NCBI RefSeq assembly: GCF_023283945.1
Contig: NZ_JAKIKW010000028.1
Location: 1 to 58,979 of the forward strand
Length of the DNA: 58,979 nucleotides
Direction: 5' to 3'
Source: Shewanella gelidimarina
Lineage (GTDB): Bacteria > Pseudomonadota > Gammaproteobacteria > Enterobacterales > Shewanellaceae
The notes under the pieces are model-generated. The model was not told where the DNA came from. It saw only the letters and a program-made list of their open reading frames with translations, and ran no database searches. The translations under genes were made by a program, and so were the position numbers. Position 1 is the stretch's first letter; every line of letters begins with the position of its first letter. Below are positions 25,829 through 34,134 of this stretch, in pieces.

Positions 25829-26353
25829 GTGTTACCAAGAATCACCATTGAGCAGTCAATTCGACAAGCGCTCACTATCGCGCATCAAGATGCCGTTAAT
25901 GCGGCTAAACGTGCACATGACACGGCAACGGGCAGTGAGAGTGTTGCCGAGAATAAGTACGATACATTCGGCTTAGAAGCATCATATCTTGCTCACGGTC
26001 AATCCGTGAGAGTCGCTCAATGCAAAGAGGATATGCTGGCTTACGAGCAGTTATTTGCAGTATTGAAACAGAAAGCGGCTACCGACGCTTTAGCTGAAGT
26101 TTCAATAAAAGGACCAAAAAAAGTCGCGTTAGGTCACTTAGTCGAGCTAATTGATGAAGATGATAAAGTGAGTCGACTCTTTATGGGTCCTAGTGCTGGT
26201 GGCCTAAAAGTACCGTTAGATAAGGCCAGTTTTATGCTGATAACGCCTCAATCACCCATAGGTCAAAAATTACTGACATGCGCAGTTGATGATGAAATAG
26301 CGTTAACGGCTGCAGGTAAGTGTCATCGTTATGAAATCAGTGCCATAAGTTAG
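25829..26353 (+). CDS. GreA/GreB-like C-terminal domain protein
   Basis: 174 residues. N-terminal helical half (about 1-85) contains SVAENKYDTFGLEASYLAHGQ, a conserved feature of a small gammaproteobacterial family often annotated as GreAB-like. The C-terminal half (about 100-172) is an FKBP-like Gre domain with ITPQSPIGQKLLTCAVDDEI, matching the SPxGxALLGKxVGD signature of GreA/B. The acidic tip residues used by GreA to stimulate transcript cleavage are not evident, so activity on RNA polymerase is uncertain. Starts with GTG. Confidence 0.7.
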   Translation: MLPRITIEQSIRQALTIAHQDAVNAAKRAHDTATGSESVAENKYDTFGLEASYLAHGQSVRVAQCKEDMLAYEQLFAVLKQKAATDALAEVSIKGPKKVALGHLVELIDEDDKVSRLFMGPSAGGLKVPLDKASFMLITPQSPIGQKLLTCAVDDEIALTAAGKCHRYEISAIS

Positions 26354-26442
26354 GGTGTTATTTTATCAAAGCGCTTCGCTTTAAGCACCAAGCACCTAAC
26401 CATTTTGAACATTGCAGCGTGACTTATTTTAAAAGGATTGAG

Positions 26443-27495
26443 ATGGCATTAATGACTACCGAGCGGCTTATTTTAAGAGAAGTCACCTCAGCCGACGCCG
26501 AGTTTATTCTCGCACTCTATAACGAGCCCAGTTACATTGAAGGTATAGGCGATAAGCAAGTTTATACAGTCGAGAAAGCAATTGAATATATTGCTAACAC
26601 CTTTACTAAAAGTTATCACCAAAATGGTTATGGCATGTACTTAGTTGCATTACGCGATGTTGGTACGCCGATTGGGATCTGTGGTTTGATCCGTAGAGAT
26701 TATCGCGATGACTTTGAGCTTGGTTATGGCTTTTCTAAGGCTTTTTGGTCGAAAGGATACGCTAGTGAAGCGGCAGCATCAGTGCTGAAATACGGCAAGC
26801 TGCAGTTGAATGCTAAAGAGTTTATTGCGGTAACATCAATGTCGAATCAAGCATCAATCAAGACATTAGAACGTTTAGGTTTTATATTTGATAAAGTAGA
26901 GAAGCTAGCAGCATATGAAGAAGAAAGTCGTTTATTTAAGTTATCCGCAGAGCCAATAAAGGTGCCCTTGCTACTCGAAATCGATGAACTCAATATTCGT
27001 GCATTTGAAAAGAGCGATCTGCACACTTTTGCCACCTACCGAGCCGTGCCTGATGTTGCTCAATATCAAAGCTGGCACCATTACAGTTATGATGATGCAA
27101 AAAAATTATATGACTCAATGCAAGGTCATGTATTTGGCGAGGTTGGGCAGTGGTTCCAACTTGCTATAGTAGACAAGCAAAGTAATCAATTGCTCGGGGA
27201 TCTGGCAATACACTTTATTGATGAAGATCAGGTTGAGGTTGGCTTTACGTTAGCACCGGAAAATCAAGGCAAAGGCATTGGCAGAAAAGCACTTTCTGCT
27301 TTTGTTGACTACCTGTTTGATCAGATGGATAAATATCGGATTATAGCAACCACTGATTGCGACAATCATGCCTCTTATAAATTACTCGAGAGGGTCGGAT
27401 TTCGCCGCGAAGCGCATTTCGTGAATAACACATTTTTCAAAGGCGAGTGGGGCAGTGAATATCAATATGCACTGTTAAAGTCCGATAGGGTTTAA
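26443..27495 (+). CDS. Tandem GNAT-family N-acetyltransferase
   Basis: Two complete RimJ/RimL-like GNAT domains in one 350-residue chain: domain 1 about 3-165 (TTERLILREVTSADAEF ... LGYGFSKAFWSKGYASEAA ... SNQASIKTLERLGF) and domain 2 about 180-345 (LNIRAFEKSDLHTF ... GFTLAPENQGKGIGRKAL ... DNHASYKLLERVGFRRE). Both keep an acetyl-CoA loop. AAGGA lies 6 bases before the ATG at 26443; a GTG 24 bases upstream has no SD. The acceptor substrate is unknown. Confidence 0.85.
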   Translation: MALMTTERLILREVTSADAEFILALYNEPSYIEGIGDKQVYTVEKAIEYIANTFTKSYHQNGYGMYLVALRDVGTPIGICGLIRRDYRDDFELGYGFSKAFWSKGYASEAAASVLKYGKLQLNAKEFIAVTSMSNQASIKTLERLGFIFDKVEKLAAYEEESRLFKLSAEPIKVPLLLEIDELNIRAFEKSDLHTFATYRAVPDVAQYQSWHHYSYDDAKKLYDSMQGHVFGEVGQWFQLAIVDKQSNQLLGDLAIHFIDEDQVEVGFTLAPENQGKGIGRKALSAFVDYLFDQMDKYRIIATTDCDNHASYKLLERVGFRREAHFVNNTFFKGEWGSEYQYALLKSDRV

Positions 27496-27584
27496 GCTTA
27501 GTGATATAGGCTGAACTGTATACATACGTATACACGCTGCGATTTTGACGGTATAGATACATGTGAGTAATGGAGTCTTGATTG

Positions 27585-27947
27585 ATGCTAATTTTTTTTA
27601 AAGTGCGATTACTAGTTATCTTGTCTATTTTTTTAATTTCTGGCTGTAATGTAGCAAACCATGGGTCATTTACCAGTAAAACCTATCAAACACCAGCTCA
27701 ACAAGAACGGTTGGTAAACTTGGGGCCTGTGGTGGGTGAAAGTTGCCAGACACAGTTTTTATATTTAGTGCCAATAGATGGGAGTGTTTCCACGTTGGCA
27801 GCGATTAATCAGGCAAAGCAAAAAATTGAAGGTACCGTCATATTGGCTGACATGATCATTGACGATACGCTTTCAATTCAATTTGGCTATTCCGAGCAAT
27901 GTATAAGTGTGCATGCGATAGCCTATGGTTCGCCTGTTAGCGATTGA
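27585..27947 (+). CDS. Small lipoprotein, TRL-like
   Basis: About 120 residues. N-terminal signal peptide VRLLVILSIFLISGC with a lipobox (LISGC) predicts an outer- or inner-membrane lipoprotein. The segment GESCQTQFLYLVPIDGSVST followed by AAINQAKQKI resembles the TRL (tRNA-associated locus protein-like) family, which has no firm function. TTG at 27582 directly precedes the ATG; GGAG upstream could serve either. It converges with the regulator gene whose stop is 10 bases away. Confidence 0.6.
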   Translation: MLIFFKVRLLVILSIFLISGCNVANHGSFTSKTYQTPAQQERLVNLGPVVGESCQTQFLYLVPIDGSVSTLAAINQAKQKIEGTVILADMIIDDTLSIQFGYSEQCISVHAIAYGSPVSD

Positions 27948-27957
27948 ACCTGTGGCA

Positions 27958-29493
27958 TTAAGCTTCTTCACATAAGGCTTTGCCTGCTTGATAACAGCTA
28001 GGTTGTCTTGGACAAACGGCGCCGCGTGAACAAATCAGTCGTGCTTCGTTTTGTATGCCACGTTCTACCCAATTGATATTAAGAATTTTAGCGACGCTCA
28101 TTAGGTTTTGTTTAATATGTTTCGGCATATCTACTGAGCCGCTATTGTCTGCACAGATCTGTTTTAGTTCCGCTGCGATAGAAGCTGCATCACCCCCTTG
28201 GGCATCAATGGCGGGGTTAAGATCGATACCTGCGCAAAGCACGTGATTGTTACCCGCCATATCTTCAACTTTTATCGATTCACAGCAATAAATCCTTGGC
28301 TCTTGAGCCACATCCAAAATAGATATTTGCGCAGATGTGCCAACTTGTGGCTCGTTTATCATTCTAAATACCGCCCAATGCTGGCAAGGATCTTCGACCA
28401 CCCGCATGTTGCCCCAAGGCAGTGGAATGCCGTTGCCACGGTAAACTGCTTTTAATTTACCCGGCGCATAGGCATCAAAGTAATGCCAATGAGGATAAGG
28501 GGATACTACCGTCATACGGCGCATGGCGACCGATGCGGAGACACCTACGGTTTTATTGACGTTTATCTCATAACCATGGCGGTCAAGGAGTTGTCTAAAG
28601 GGCACTTTAGGGCAAAGCAGGGCACCAGCAAAAAAGCTTGATTCAAAATCCCGCCAAGCATGCAAAATATCTTGAGCGTTTAACGTCGATGATGCTGGGG
28701 TGGCTATCTCTTCGTGCGCAGCAGTGTGGCGACGGCCTGCTGTTAGAACGCATTTTAAACCGTCTTTATTATGTAATACGCAATGTCCTATATGCACAGA
28801 CAGATCGTATTTAAGCCGTGTTGGATAAGATTTAAGCATCTTGTTTAAGTAGATAGTGGACGGTGGCTCAAAAAATGAAGTCACCACATGGGCGGTGCTA
28901 ACGCCCATTTCATCGACGACCTCTTGTGGCGTTCTGTCAATCCACTTAAGTTTTAGCCCTAACGATTTAGCAATTGCCTTTATGTCATCTAAGGCGAGTG
29001 GAAGACGCTTTTGACCGACCTCTTCTGCTGCACGTTCTAGATCCGGGAAGTGGTTTTGGTGGTGTTCTTGGTGGGCTCGAATGAGTAAATGCGCAAATTC
29101 TCGTCCCGTGGTGCCTGTTTGTGACAACATTTCGGGTATGGCAATCTGTAGAATATCACTCGAAAACAGAAAACTAGGCTCTAAAGCCATACCGCTAATC
29201 CCCCCTCGACGACCTTTTTCGGGGGTGATAGCATCATCTTCTGGTACATCATCGAGGAACCAATCAACCTCTTTTTGGAACACTGTGGCGATGACGGCAA
29301 GCATACCGGCACTGGGTACACGTTTCCCTCGTTCAATCATCGAAAGGTAAGATACAGAGGGGGCTGACTCAGGATCGACTCGCACACAACGGGCAGAAAG
29401 ATCTTCCATTGTAAGGTGATTTCTTTTACGCAAATTTCTAATCTTGGTACCAAGAAAATGTGACTTTCTGATCAGGCTCTGATTACTTTTCAT
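27958..29493 (-). CDS. XRE-family regulator of the ScfR/DUF3612 type
   Basis: 511-residue regulator. Residues about 10-75 are an XRE helix-turn-helix (FLGTKIRNLRKRNHLTMEDLS ... YLSMIERGKRVPS). The middle is DUF3612-like; a remnant of an IrrE/M78-type region appears as SVHIGHCVLHN, in which the HExxH zinc motif is degenerate. The C-terminus carries a Cys cluster (CSRGAVCPRQPSCYQAGKALC). ScfR-type proteins bind acyl-CoAs and control acetate/propionate/glyoxylate metabolism in other bacteria; that role here is inference. Divergent from a malate synthase relic, with iterated repeats directly upstream of its start. Confidence 0.82.
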   Translation of the reverse strand: MKSNQSLIRKSHFLGTKIRNLRKRNHLTMEDLSARCVRVDPESAPSVSYLSMIERGKRVPSAGMLAVIATVFQKEVDWFLDDVPEDDAITPEKGRRGGISGMALEPSFLFSSDILQIAIPEMLSQTGTTGREFAHLLIRAHQEHHQNHFPDLERAAEEVGQKRLPLALDDIKAIAKSLGLKLKWIDRTPQEVVDEMGVSTAHVVTSFFEPPSTIYLNKMLKSYPTRLKYDLSVHIGHCVLHNKDGLKCVLTAGRRHTAAHEEIATPASSTLNAQDILHAWRDFESSFFAGALLCPKVPFRQLLDRHGYEINVNKTVGVSASVAMRRMTVVSPYPHWHYFDAYAPGKLKAVYRGNGIPLPWGNMRVVEDPCQHWAVFRMINEPQVGTSAQISILDVAQEPRIYCCESIKVEDMAGNNHVLCAGIDLNPAIDAQGGDAASIAAELKQICADNSGSVDMPKHIKQNLMSVAKILNINWVERGIQNEARLICSRGAVCPRQPSCYQAGKALCEEA

Positions 29494-29495
29494 AT

Positions 29496-29532
29496 TGTAA
29501 AATTCACAGTGTAAAATTTTTATTGTGAAATT
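29496..29532. promoter_or_regulatory. Three iterated 9-mers spaced exactly 14 bp: probable operator
   Basis: TGTAAAATT at 29496-29504 and 29510-29518 and TGTGAAATT at 29524-29532 are direct repeats with a strict 14-bp period, beginning 3 bases upstream of the regulator start codon. This is the expected place for autoregulation by the adjacent regulator. A partial fourth unit, TGTAATC, begins at 29532. Confidence 0.6.
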
Positions 29533-29632
29533 GTAATCAAATTTGCACTAGACTACAAATCAAGCAGTCAGAAAACGAACACGTTATTTGAAAGCAAATG
29601 AAGTTAGTAACGATGAGTGACCTATTTTAGGA

Positions 29633-30163
29633 ATGAATGAGGACAGGGCTATGGATATATCAACAATCAATAATACTGCAAATAACCACGAGAATAATCT
29701 TTATATTGGTTCAGAATTTGCTGATGTTAATGTTGTCAGCCAGGCAGCAAACGACGCATCAACACCCTGTGCTAAAATCTTTTTGGATGATAAGTTTCCG
29801 CTAGCACAAGGTTCACATAAAGATGCGTGTAGTTATGTTGTCTACTACCAGCAGCTGTTAGTGTTTATGAACGACGGTAGTCAAACTGGTTTACGTTGCC
29901 CAAAACAATTCGTTGCACTTAACGGCCATAAAAGTGAGCCGACAGCTATTTTGCTTAAAGACAATGGCGTTCATGTAGAGCTGATTTTCGACAGAAAAAG
30001 TGAAAAGGGCGCTCAAGATTGTGCCAATATTGAAGATATCTTAGTTGAAGGGCATCAGTACTGGATTAGCTTAGTTAATGTCGAAAATACGATAGTAGCG
30101 TCATCGGTACTCGATCAAGTATTTACCGCTAAAGATGGTAGCGACTACACGCTAAAGCGCTAG
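29633..30163 (+). pseudogene. Malate synthase G relic (in-frame fragment)
   Basis: An uninterrupted 176-codon frame. Residues about 47-140 match the part of malate synthase G that precedes the catalytic region: FLDDKFPLAQGSHKDA, LRCPKQFVALNGHKSEPTA and ILLKDNGVHVELIFDR correspond to FLDESLPLANGS, LRTPAQFVGYRG and ILLKNNGLHIELQID of E. coli GlcB (from memory). The following family segment with the DCEDSVAAVDAEDK motif is gone, and the frame ends in FTAKDGSDYTLKR, matching a later GlcB segment. All catalytic barrel residues are missing. The first 45 residues are unlike GlcB. Either a relic or a small protein derived from it. Confidence 0.65.
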
Positions 30164-30204
30164 TCGAATTAGCCTTTAACGGAATGTTATCGGTATAAAA
30201 ACAC

Positions 30205-30231
30205 AAAAAGCCCCTTTATAAGGGCTTTTTT
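30205..30231 (+). terminator. Terminator after the malate synthase relic
   Basis: AAAAAGCCCC / AAGGGCTTTTTT hairpin with one bulged C and a T-tract, about 42 bases past the stop of the relic. Confidence 0.8.
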
Positions 30232-30301
30232 AGTGCCAAAGACGACGAGTGATTGCTCCCTAAATTTGAGTTTTAAATTTGAGCTGATTTAGCGATAGTG
30301 T

Positions 30302-30918
30302 TTAATCAAGTGCCTTAAATTGAATTGCGGTTTCACCGCTGGAGGCTAGTGATAGGCTCAACACCTCATCGGGTGCAACAATTTTAGTTTCGATAACATC
30401 GTCGTAAGGATTATTACGCCTATTTGTTGGTTTACCATCTTGGTAAACCAGCACCTCCTCGCGAACACTTTGAGTTAAGAAATCCAATTTAATGTCTATA
30501 TTTCTGGCGTTATCGTCGGTAATTGCGCCAAGGAACCAGTCTTTACCTTTAGTGCCCCCCCACGCCCTTGTCTGACACAGACAACAAATTCACTAATCTC
30601 ACCAGCTAATGCAACGCTTTTCCCAATCGGTTGGTACGTCCTTGATAAATTGAAGGTATCAAGCGTTCAACATCGTTTCTTGGCAAATTAGCCGCCATCG
30701 CTATTGGACTATATAGCACGACATAAAAGGCGAGCTTTTTAGTTAAGGTGGTTTGCATCCGGTTGAGCGCATGAAGCCCCTTTGGCGCTAAATCAAAAAT
30801 AAAGGGAGTCAAGTGCATAGGGCCTGAAAACTACGCATGTACGCACGGGTTGTATTGTGAACGGGGCTATTTAGCGGTGGCCCCACGCATTGAATTCTTG
30901 ACCTCTTGCTCCTTTCAG
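30302..30918 (-). pseudogene. GH97 family glycoside hydrolase relic (C-terminal part)
   Basis: Read on the minus strand, fragments in shifting frames match GH97 (SusB-type alpha-glucosidase/galactosidase): LKGARGQEFNAWG near 30918-30880, PVHNTT, then SGPMHLTPFIFDLAP, TTLTKKLAFYVVLYSPIAMA, GEISEFVVCVRQ, GTKGKDWFLGAITDDNAR, and the C-terminal DFLTQSVREEVLVYQDG ending in IQFKALD at 30302. At least three frameshifts or stops separate them, a spacer before the GEISEF piece is shortened, and the whole N-terminal domain is absent. Not functional. Confidence 0.8.
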
Positions 30919-31059
30919 AGCAATCGTCTTTTGGGATCCAACAAGCATGTATTCTGCCTGTTTTTTGTTGCGGCTTTACGGTGCTAAAGGTTCCAAATTA
31001 TAGGCGAGTAAGCTTTCTACACGATTAAACAAGGGCTATTTTAAAAGCGACTTCAGCTA
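30919..31059. other. Non-coding gap between the GH97 relic and MITE copy 2
   Basis: About 140 bases in which I cannot follow the GH97 similarity any further and see no other gene or hairpin. Confidence 0.4.
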
Positions 31060-31325
31060 ATACCAATTGCATCAGGTATTTAGTCAATTCAGAACCGCTC
31101 AAGCTTTTCAATTCAAAGCGCATTGATGATGTAATGGCTACTCCCTTATAAATTAGTGCAAAGTAGAAGTGAAGTGCTTGAGCTGTTCCCGTTGGCTAGG
31201 TTTCAAAGCACTGTATTCTGCGTCGTGAACCCTTGATATAGAATAACTATTATCTTCGAGTTCACAACTTGCCTTCAGCGCTTTGAAATCCCCCTGAATG
31301 ACCAGATATGGAATACAATCGGTAT
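31060..31325. mobile_element. MITE-like dispersed repeat, copy 2
   Basis: 266-bp noncoding element starting ATACCAATTGCATCAG and ending AATACAATCGGTAT, imperfect inverted ends. It shares its outer parts with the repeat at 11459-11839 (CTTTTCAATTCAA, GTGCAAAG-AGAAGTG, GAATAACTATTA, CTTTGAAATCCCCCTGAATG) but is shorter in the centre. Lies between the GH97 relic and the rRNA methyltransferase. Confidence 0.7.
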
Positions 31326-31420
31326 AAGTCACTTTTTATTGCTGCTTTTCTTAAGTTGACTTGCGTATTGGCCACTTTGCTCCTATGATCGCTGCGATTT
31401 CTTTCTATGGTAACTTTTAA

Positions 31421-32638
31421 ATGTTAAATTCGTCTTTATCTCCCAGCTCGACTGAACTTGTGATTAGTATTCTTGACCTTGTATTAAAAGAGGGCAAGCC
31501 ACTTGATCGTGCTTATTCACAACATTTTTCAGGGCTACAATTAGAGCCTTCTGAGCTAGGACGGATCACCTTTGTTACAGGTGACATTTTAAGACGTTTG
31601 AACTTGTATTGTTATTTGTCTGACGTTAAGCCTGAAGAGATGGTTCGAATGGGCTCTCGTCTACTTAATGTTTGGCACTTATTTCATCAATTGCCGTTAC
31701 CTAAAATGCAATATGCATTACAAGTAGATGAAAATGATCTCGCTGAACGAACCGAAATTGCTCGTCAACAACCGGTGCTTTGGGATGGTTGTCCTGATTG
31801 GTTGAATGAAATGGGTCAAGCGCAGTTGGGTGATCGTTGGCCTGCTGAGCGTGCAGCGCTAAATAAGCCTGCTAAACGTTTTATTCGTGTCAATACGCTC
31901 AAATGTACTCGTGATGAGCTTGCTAAAAAGCTGCGTAACGAGCGCGTCCAAACAGAAGACGTTGAAGGTGTTGATACTGCTTTAGAAGTGGTATCAGATT
32001 CAGCGCTATTTAAAACAGAATGTTTTAAAAAAGGTTGGTTTGAACAGCAAGATGCTGGCTCGCAACTGATTGCTACTGCACTTGATGCAAAGCCGGGTAT
32101 GTGTGTAGTGGATGCTTGCGCGGGTGCGGGTGGCAAGACGCTATCAATATCGGCACAAATGCTGGGTAAAGGTCGATTGTTAGCGATGGATGTTGAGCAA
32201 TGGAAACTCGATAACCTTAAGCAACGTGCCCGTAGAGCGGGTGCTCACAATGTTGAGACACGCATTATTGCCAGCAGCAAGACCATTAAACGCCTTAAGT
32301 TGACCGCTGACCGCGTACTACTTGATGTACCGTGTTCAGGTCTTGGGGTACTAAAACGTAACCCAGATGCTAAATGGCGTGACACGCCAGAGAGATTGCC
32401 AATATTAGTCGCACTGCAAAAGGATATTCTACAGAGCTATAGTAGAATGGTGAAAGTCGGCGGTATTTTGATTTATGCAACGTGCTCTATCATGCCTGAA
32501 GAGAACCGCGACCAAGTTGATGCCTTTTTAGCTGCAAATAAACATTTCAGCTTTATCGAAGAAGATAACATCAGCCCTGCAGAAACGGGTTTTGATGGTT
32601 TTTATTACGCAAAACTTGAACGTATCGCAGAAGCTTAA
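31421..32638 (+). CDS. RsmB/NOP family class I SAM-dependent RNA (cytosine-5) methyltransferase
   Basis: 405 residues. The C-terminal two-thirds is the Nol1/Nop2/Sun catalytic domain: SAM-binding VVDACAGAGGKTLSIS (about 228-243), VLLDVPCSGLGVLKRNPD with motif IV Cys, and IYATCSIMPEEN with the catalytic motif VI Cys. The N-terminal part is helical and differs from the RsmB NusB-like domain. Likely substrate is rRNA or tRNA cytosine; the exact target is unknown. It stands alone and is followed by a strong terminator. Confidence 0.88.
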   Translation: MLNSSLSPSSTELVISILDLVLKEGKPLDRAYSQHFSGLQLEPSELGRITFVTGDILRRLNLYCYLSDVKPEEMVRMGSRLLNVWHLFHQLPLPKMQYALQVDENDLAERTEIARQQPVLWDGCPDWLNEMGQAQLGDRWPAERAALNKPAKRFIRVNTLKCTRDELAKKLRNERVQTEDVEGVDTALEVVSDSALFKTECFKKGWFEQQDAGSQLIATALDAKPGMCVVDACAGAGGKTLSISAQMLGKGRLLAMDVEQWKLDNLKQRARRAGAHNVETRIIASSKTIKRLKLTADRVLLDVPCSGLGVLKRNPDAKWRDTPERLPILVALQKDILQSYSRMVKVGGILIYATCSIMPEENRDQVDAFLAANKHFSFIEEDNISPAETGFDGFYYAKLERIAEA

Positions 32639-32658
32639 GCTTTTTGTTTTACCGTCAT

Positions 32659-32687
32659 AAAAAAGAGCGCTCACAGCGCTCTTTTTT
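32659..32687. terminator. Bidirectional terminator between the methyltransferase and yjbQ
   Basis: AAAAAAGAGCGCT / AGCGCTCTTTTTT with a 3-base loop; A/T tracts on both sides serve the converging genes. Confidence 0.9.
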
Positions 32688-32723
32688 ATGGATGTAATTT
32701 AATGATAATCGCTAGGTGATTGC

Positions 32724-33143
32724 CTATTCACCTTGCAGCGTGACTAAGACCTTTCGGCTACCACCAAAATCCCTATGCTCACCAAGATAAATACCCTGCC
32801 AAGTGCCTAGATTAAATCGTCCATTGGTTATAGGGAGCATTAAGCTCACACCTAATAAACTCGATTTCAAGTGTGCTGGCATATCGTCATCACCTTCAAA
32901 AGTATGGGTATAGTAGGAGGCTCGTTCTGGTGCAAGACGATTAATAAAAGCTTCAAAATCAACTCTAACACTTGGGTCTGCGTTTTCGTTTAACGATAAT
33001 GAGGCTGATGTATGTTGCAGTAATAGATGTGCGATACCAACGTTAAATGGTGTTAACTCTGTTAAGCATTGTTCTATTTCGTTGGTTACTAGGTGAAAAC
33101 CGCGCGGTTTAGGGGCCAATGTCAATGATTTTTGAAGCAACAT
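32724..33143 (-). CDS. YjbQ family protein (UPF0047)
   Basis: 139-residue compact protein with the UPF0047 signature (LLLQHTSASLSLNENADPSVR, about 41-61, and DDMPAHLKSSLLG, about 85-97). Some family members have weak thiamine-phosphate synthase activity, but the physiological role is unresolved. The start lies 2 bases after the stop of the O-antigen ligase-like gene on the same strand, so the two are probably read together. Confidence 0.9.
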   Translation of the reverse strand: MLLQKSLTLAPKPRGFHLVTNEIEQCLTELTPFNVGIAHLLLQHTSASLSLNENADPSVRVDFEAFINRLAPERASYYTHTFEGDDDMPAHLKSSLLGVSLMLPITNGRFNLGTWQGIYLGEHRDFGGSRKVLVTLQGE

Positions 33144-33145
33144 AT

Positions 33146-34045
33146 CTACTTTATTCCGTCTTTATTTATAGAATGACCTTCCGATTCTATTACAAAAAGA
33201 GCCCCAATTGAGATAATGATCAAATACAGAGGTTGTGAGTGGTAGAAAGTGCCGTCTACCAAACTATGTATAGAAAGACTGATAATAATTGTTAAGGCTA
33301 AGCGGCTTTCAATTATATCTTTGTTCTTTATATCCAAAACTTGCTTGACCGCGAGGATGATAATCTTTATGTAAAAATGGATAATAATTAAAGTGCCAAA
33401 CAGGCCGTAGCCGATTAGCAACTGCAATATAGCATTATGCGGTTGAAGCCCAAATATATGTTCAGGGTGAAACCGGTAACCTTCAGGCCCGTAACCAAGC
33501 CATGGTTTATCTTTTATCGCTTCTAGTGTTTGTGTCCAAATTGCTATGCGGTTTGACGACAAACGATTGAGATCTATTCCAGCATCGTCAGCAGGTGACG
33601 TTGATGAACGTATTAAACTAAGCGGTCCATTCCAGTCGAAAATATTACAGATATAGGCAAAATAGAATGATACTAGTGTAAGCAGTAGGAGTAAAATTAA
33701 TCTATTTTTCTGAAGTTGACCGAGAAATGCTAAATAACTGATGTAAATTAAAGTTGTTGAAAATAAAGAAATAAGTGAACCTCGTCCACCTAGCCAAACT
33801 AATAACCCTAGGTTAATGGTGAAAAGGACGCTGACTCCAACTAGCTTGTGGTTGATGATTTTAGTCTGAAGTAATGAAACCATAACGACAGCCGTTGATG
33901 CCGTAACTAAATAGCCTAAATAGCGAATATTTGTAGAAAATGGAACTGAAGTTGTGCTTCCATAGAGTACAGAAGGATAGCCAGTTATTTGCATGAAAAT
34001 ATATAAAAATGCTAGACCAATCATTGTGATAGGCAGTTTATTCAC
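33146..34045 (-). CDS. O-antigen ligase/polymerase-like membrane protein, probably 5'-truncated
   Basis: 299 residues with about eight membrane helices (near 8-26, 40-58, 68-86, 92-110, 115-133, 205-232, 248-266, 272-290). Family marks: GGRGSLIS in the middle and a periplasmic loop with KDKPWLGYGPEGYRF ... LQPHNAILQLLIGYGLFG, as in Wzy_C/WaaL/PglL proteins. Full-length members have about 400 or more residues and 10-12 helices, so the N-terminal helices appear lost. The first start is GTG with a poor SD, directly after an in-frame stop. It may be inactive. Faces the truncated tadC gene. Confidence 0.65.
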   Translation of the reverse strand: MNKLPITMIGLAFLYIFMQITGYPSVLYGSTTSVPFSTNIRYLGYLVTASTAVVMVSLLQTKIINHKLVGVSVLFTINLGLLVWLGGRGSLISLFSTTLIYISYLAFLGQLQKNRLILLLLLTLVSFYFAYICNIFDWNGPLSLIRSSTSPADDAGIDLNRLSSNRIAIWTQTLEAIKDKPWLGYGPEGYRFHPEHIFGLQPHNAILQLLIGYGLFGTLIIIHFYIKIIILAVKQVLDIKNKDIIESRLALTIIISLSIHSLVDGTFYHSQPLYLIIISIGALFVIESEGHSINKDGIK

Positions 34046-34134
34046 CGATTAGAAAGAGGCTCAAATTATTAAATGATAATACACCAATTAAAACAGAAGA
34101 TGTAACGGGGACTCTTGAGCATGGCATAGGCGAA

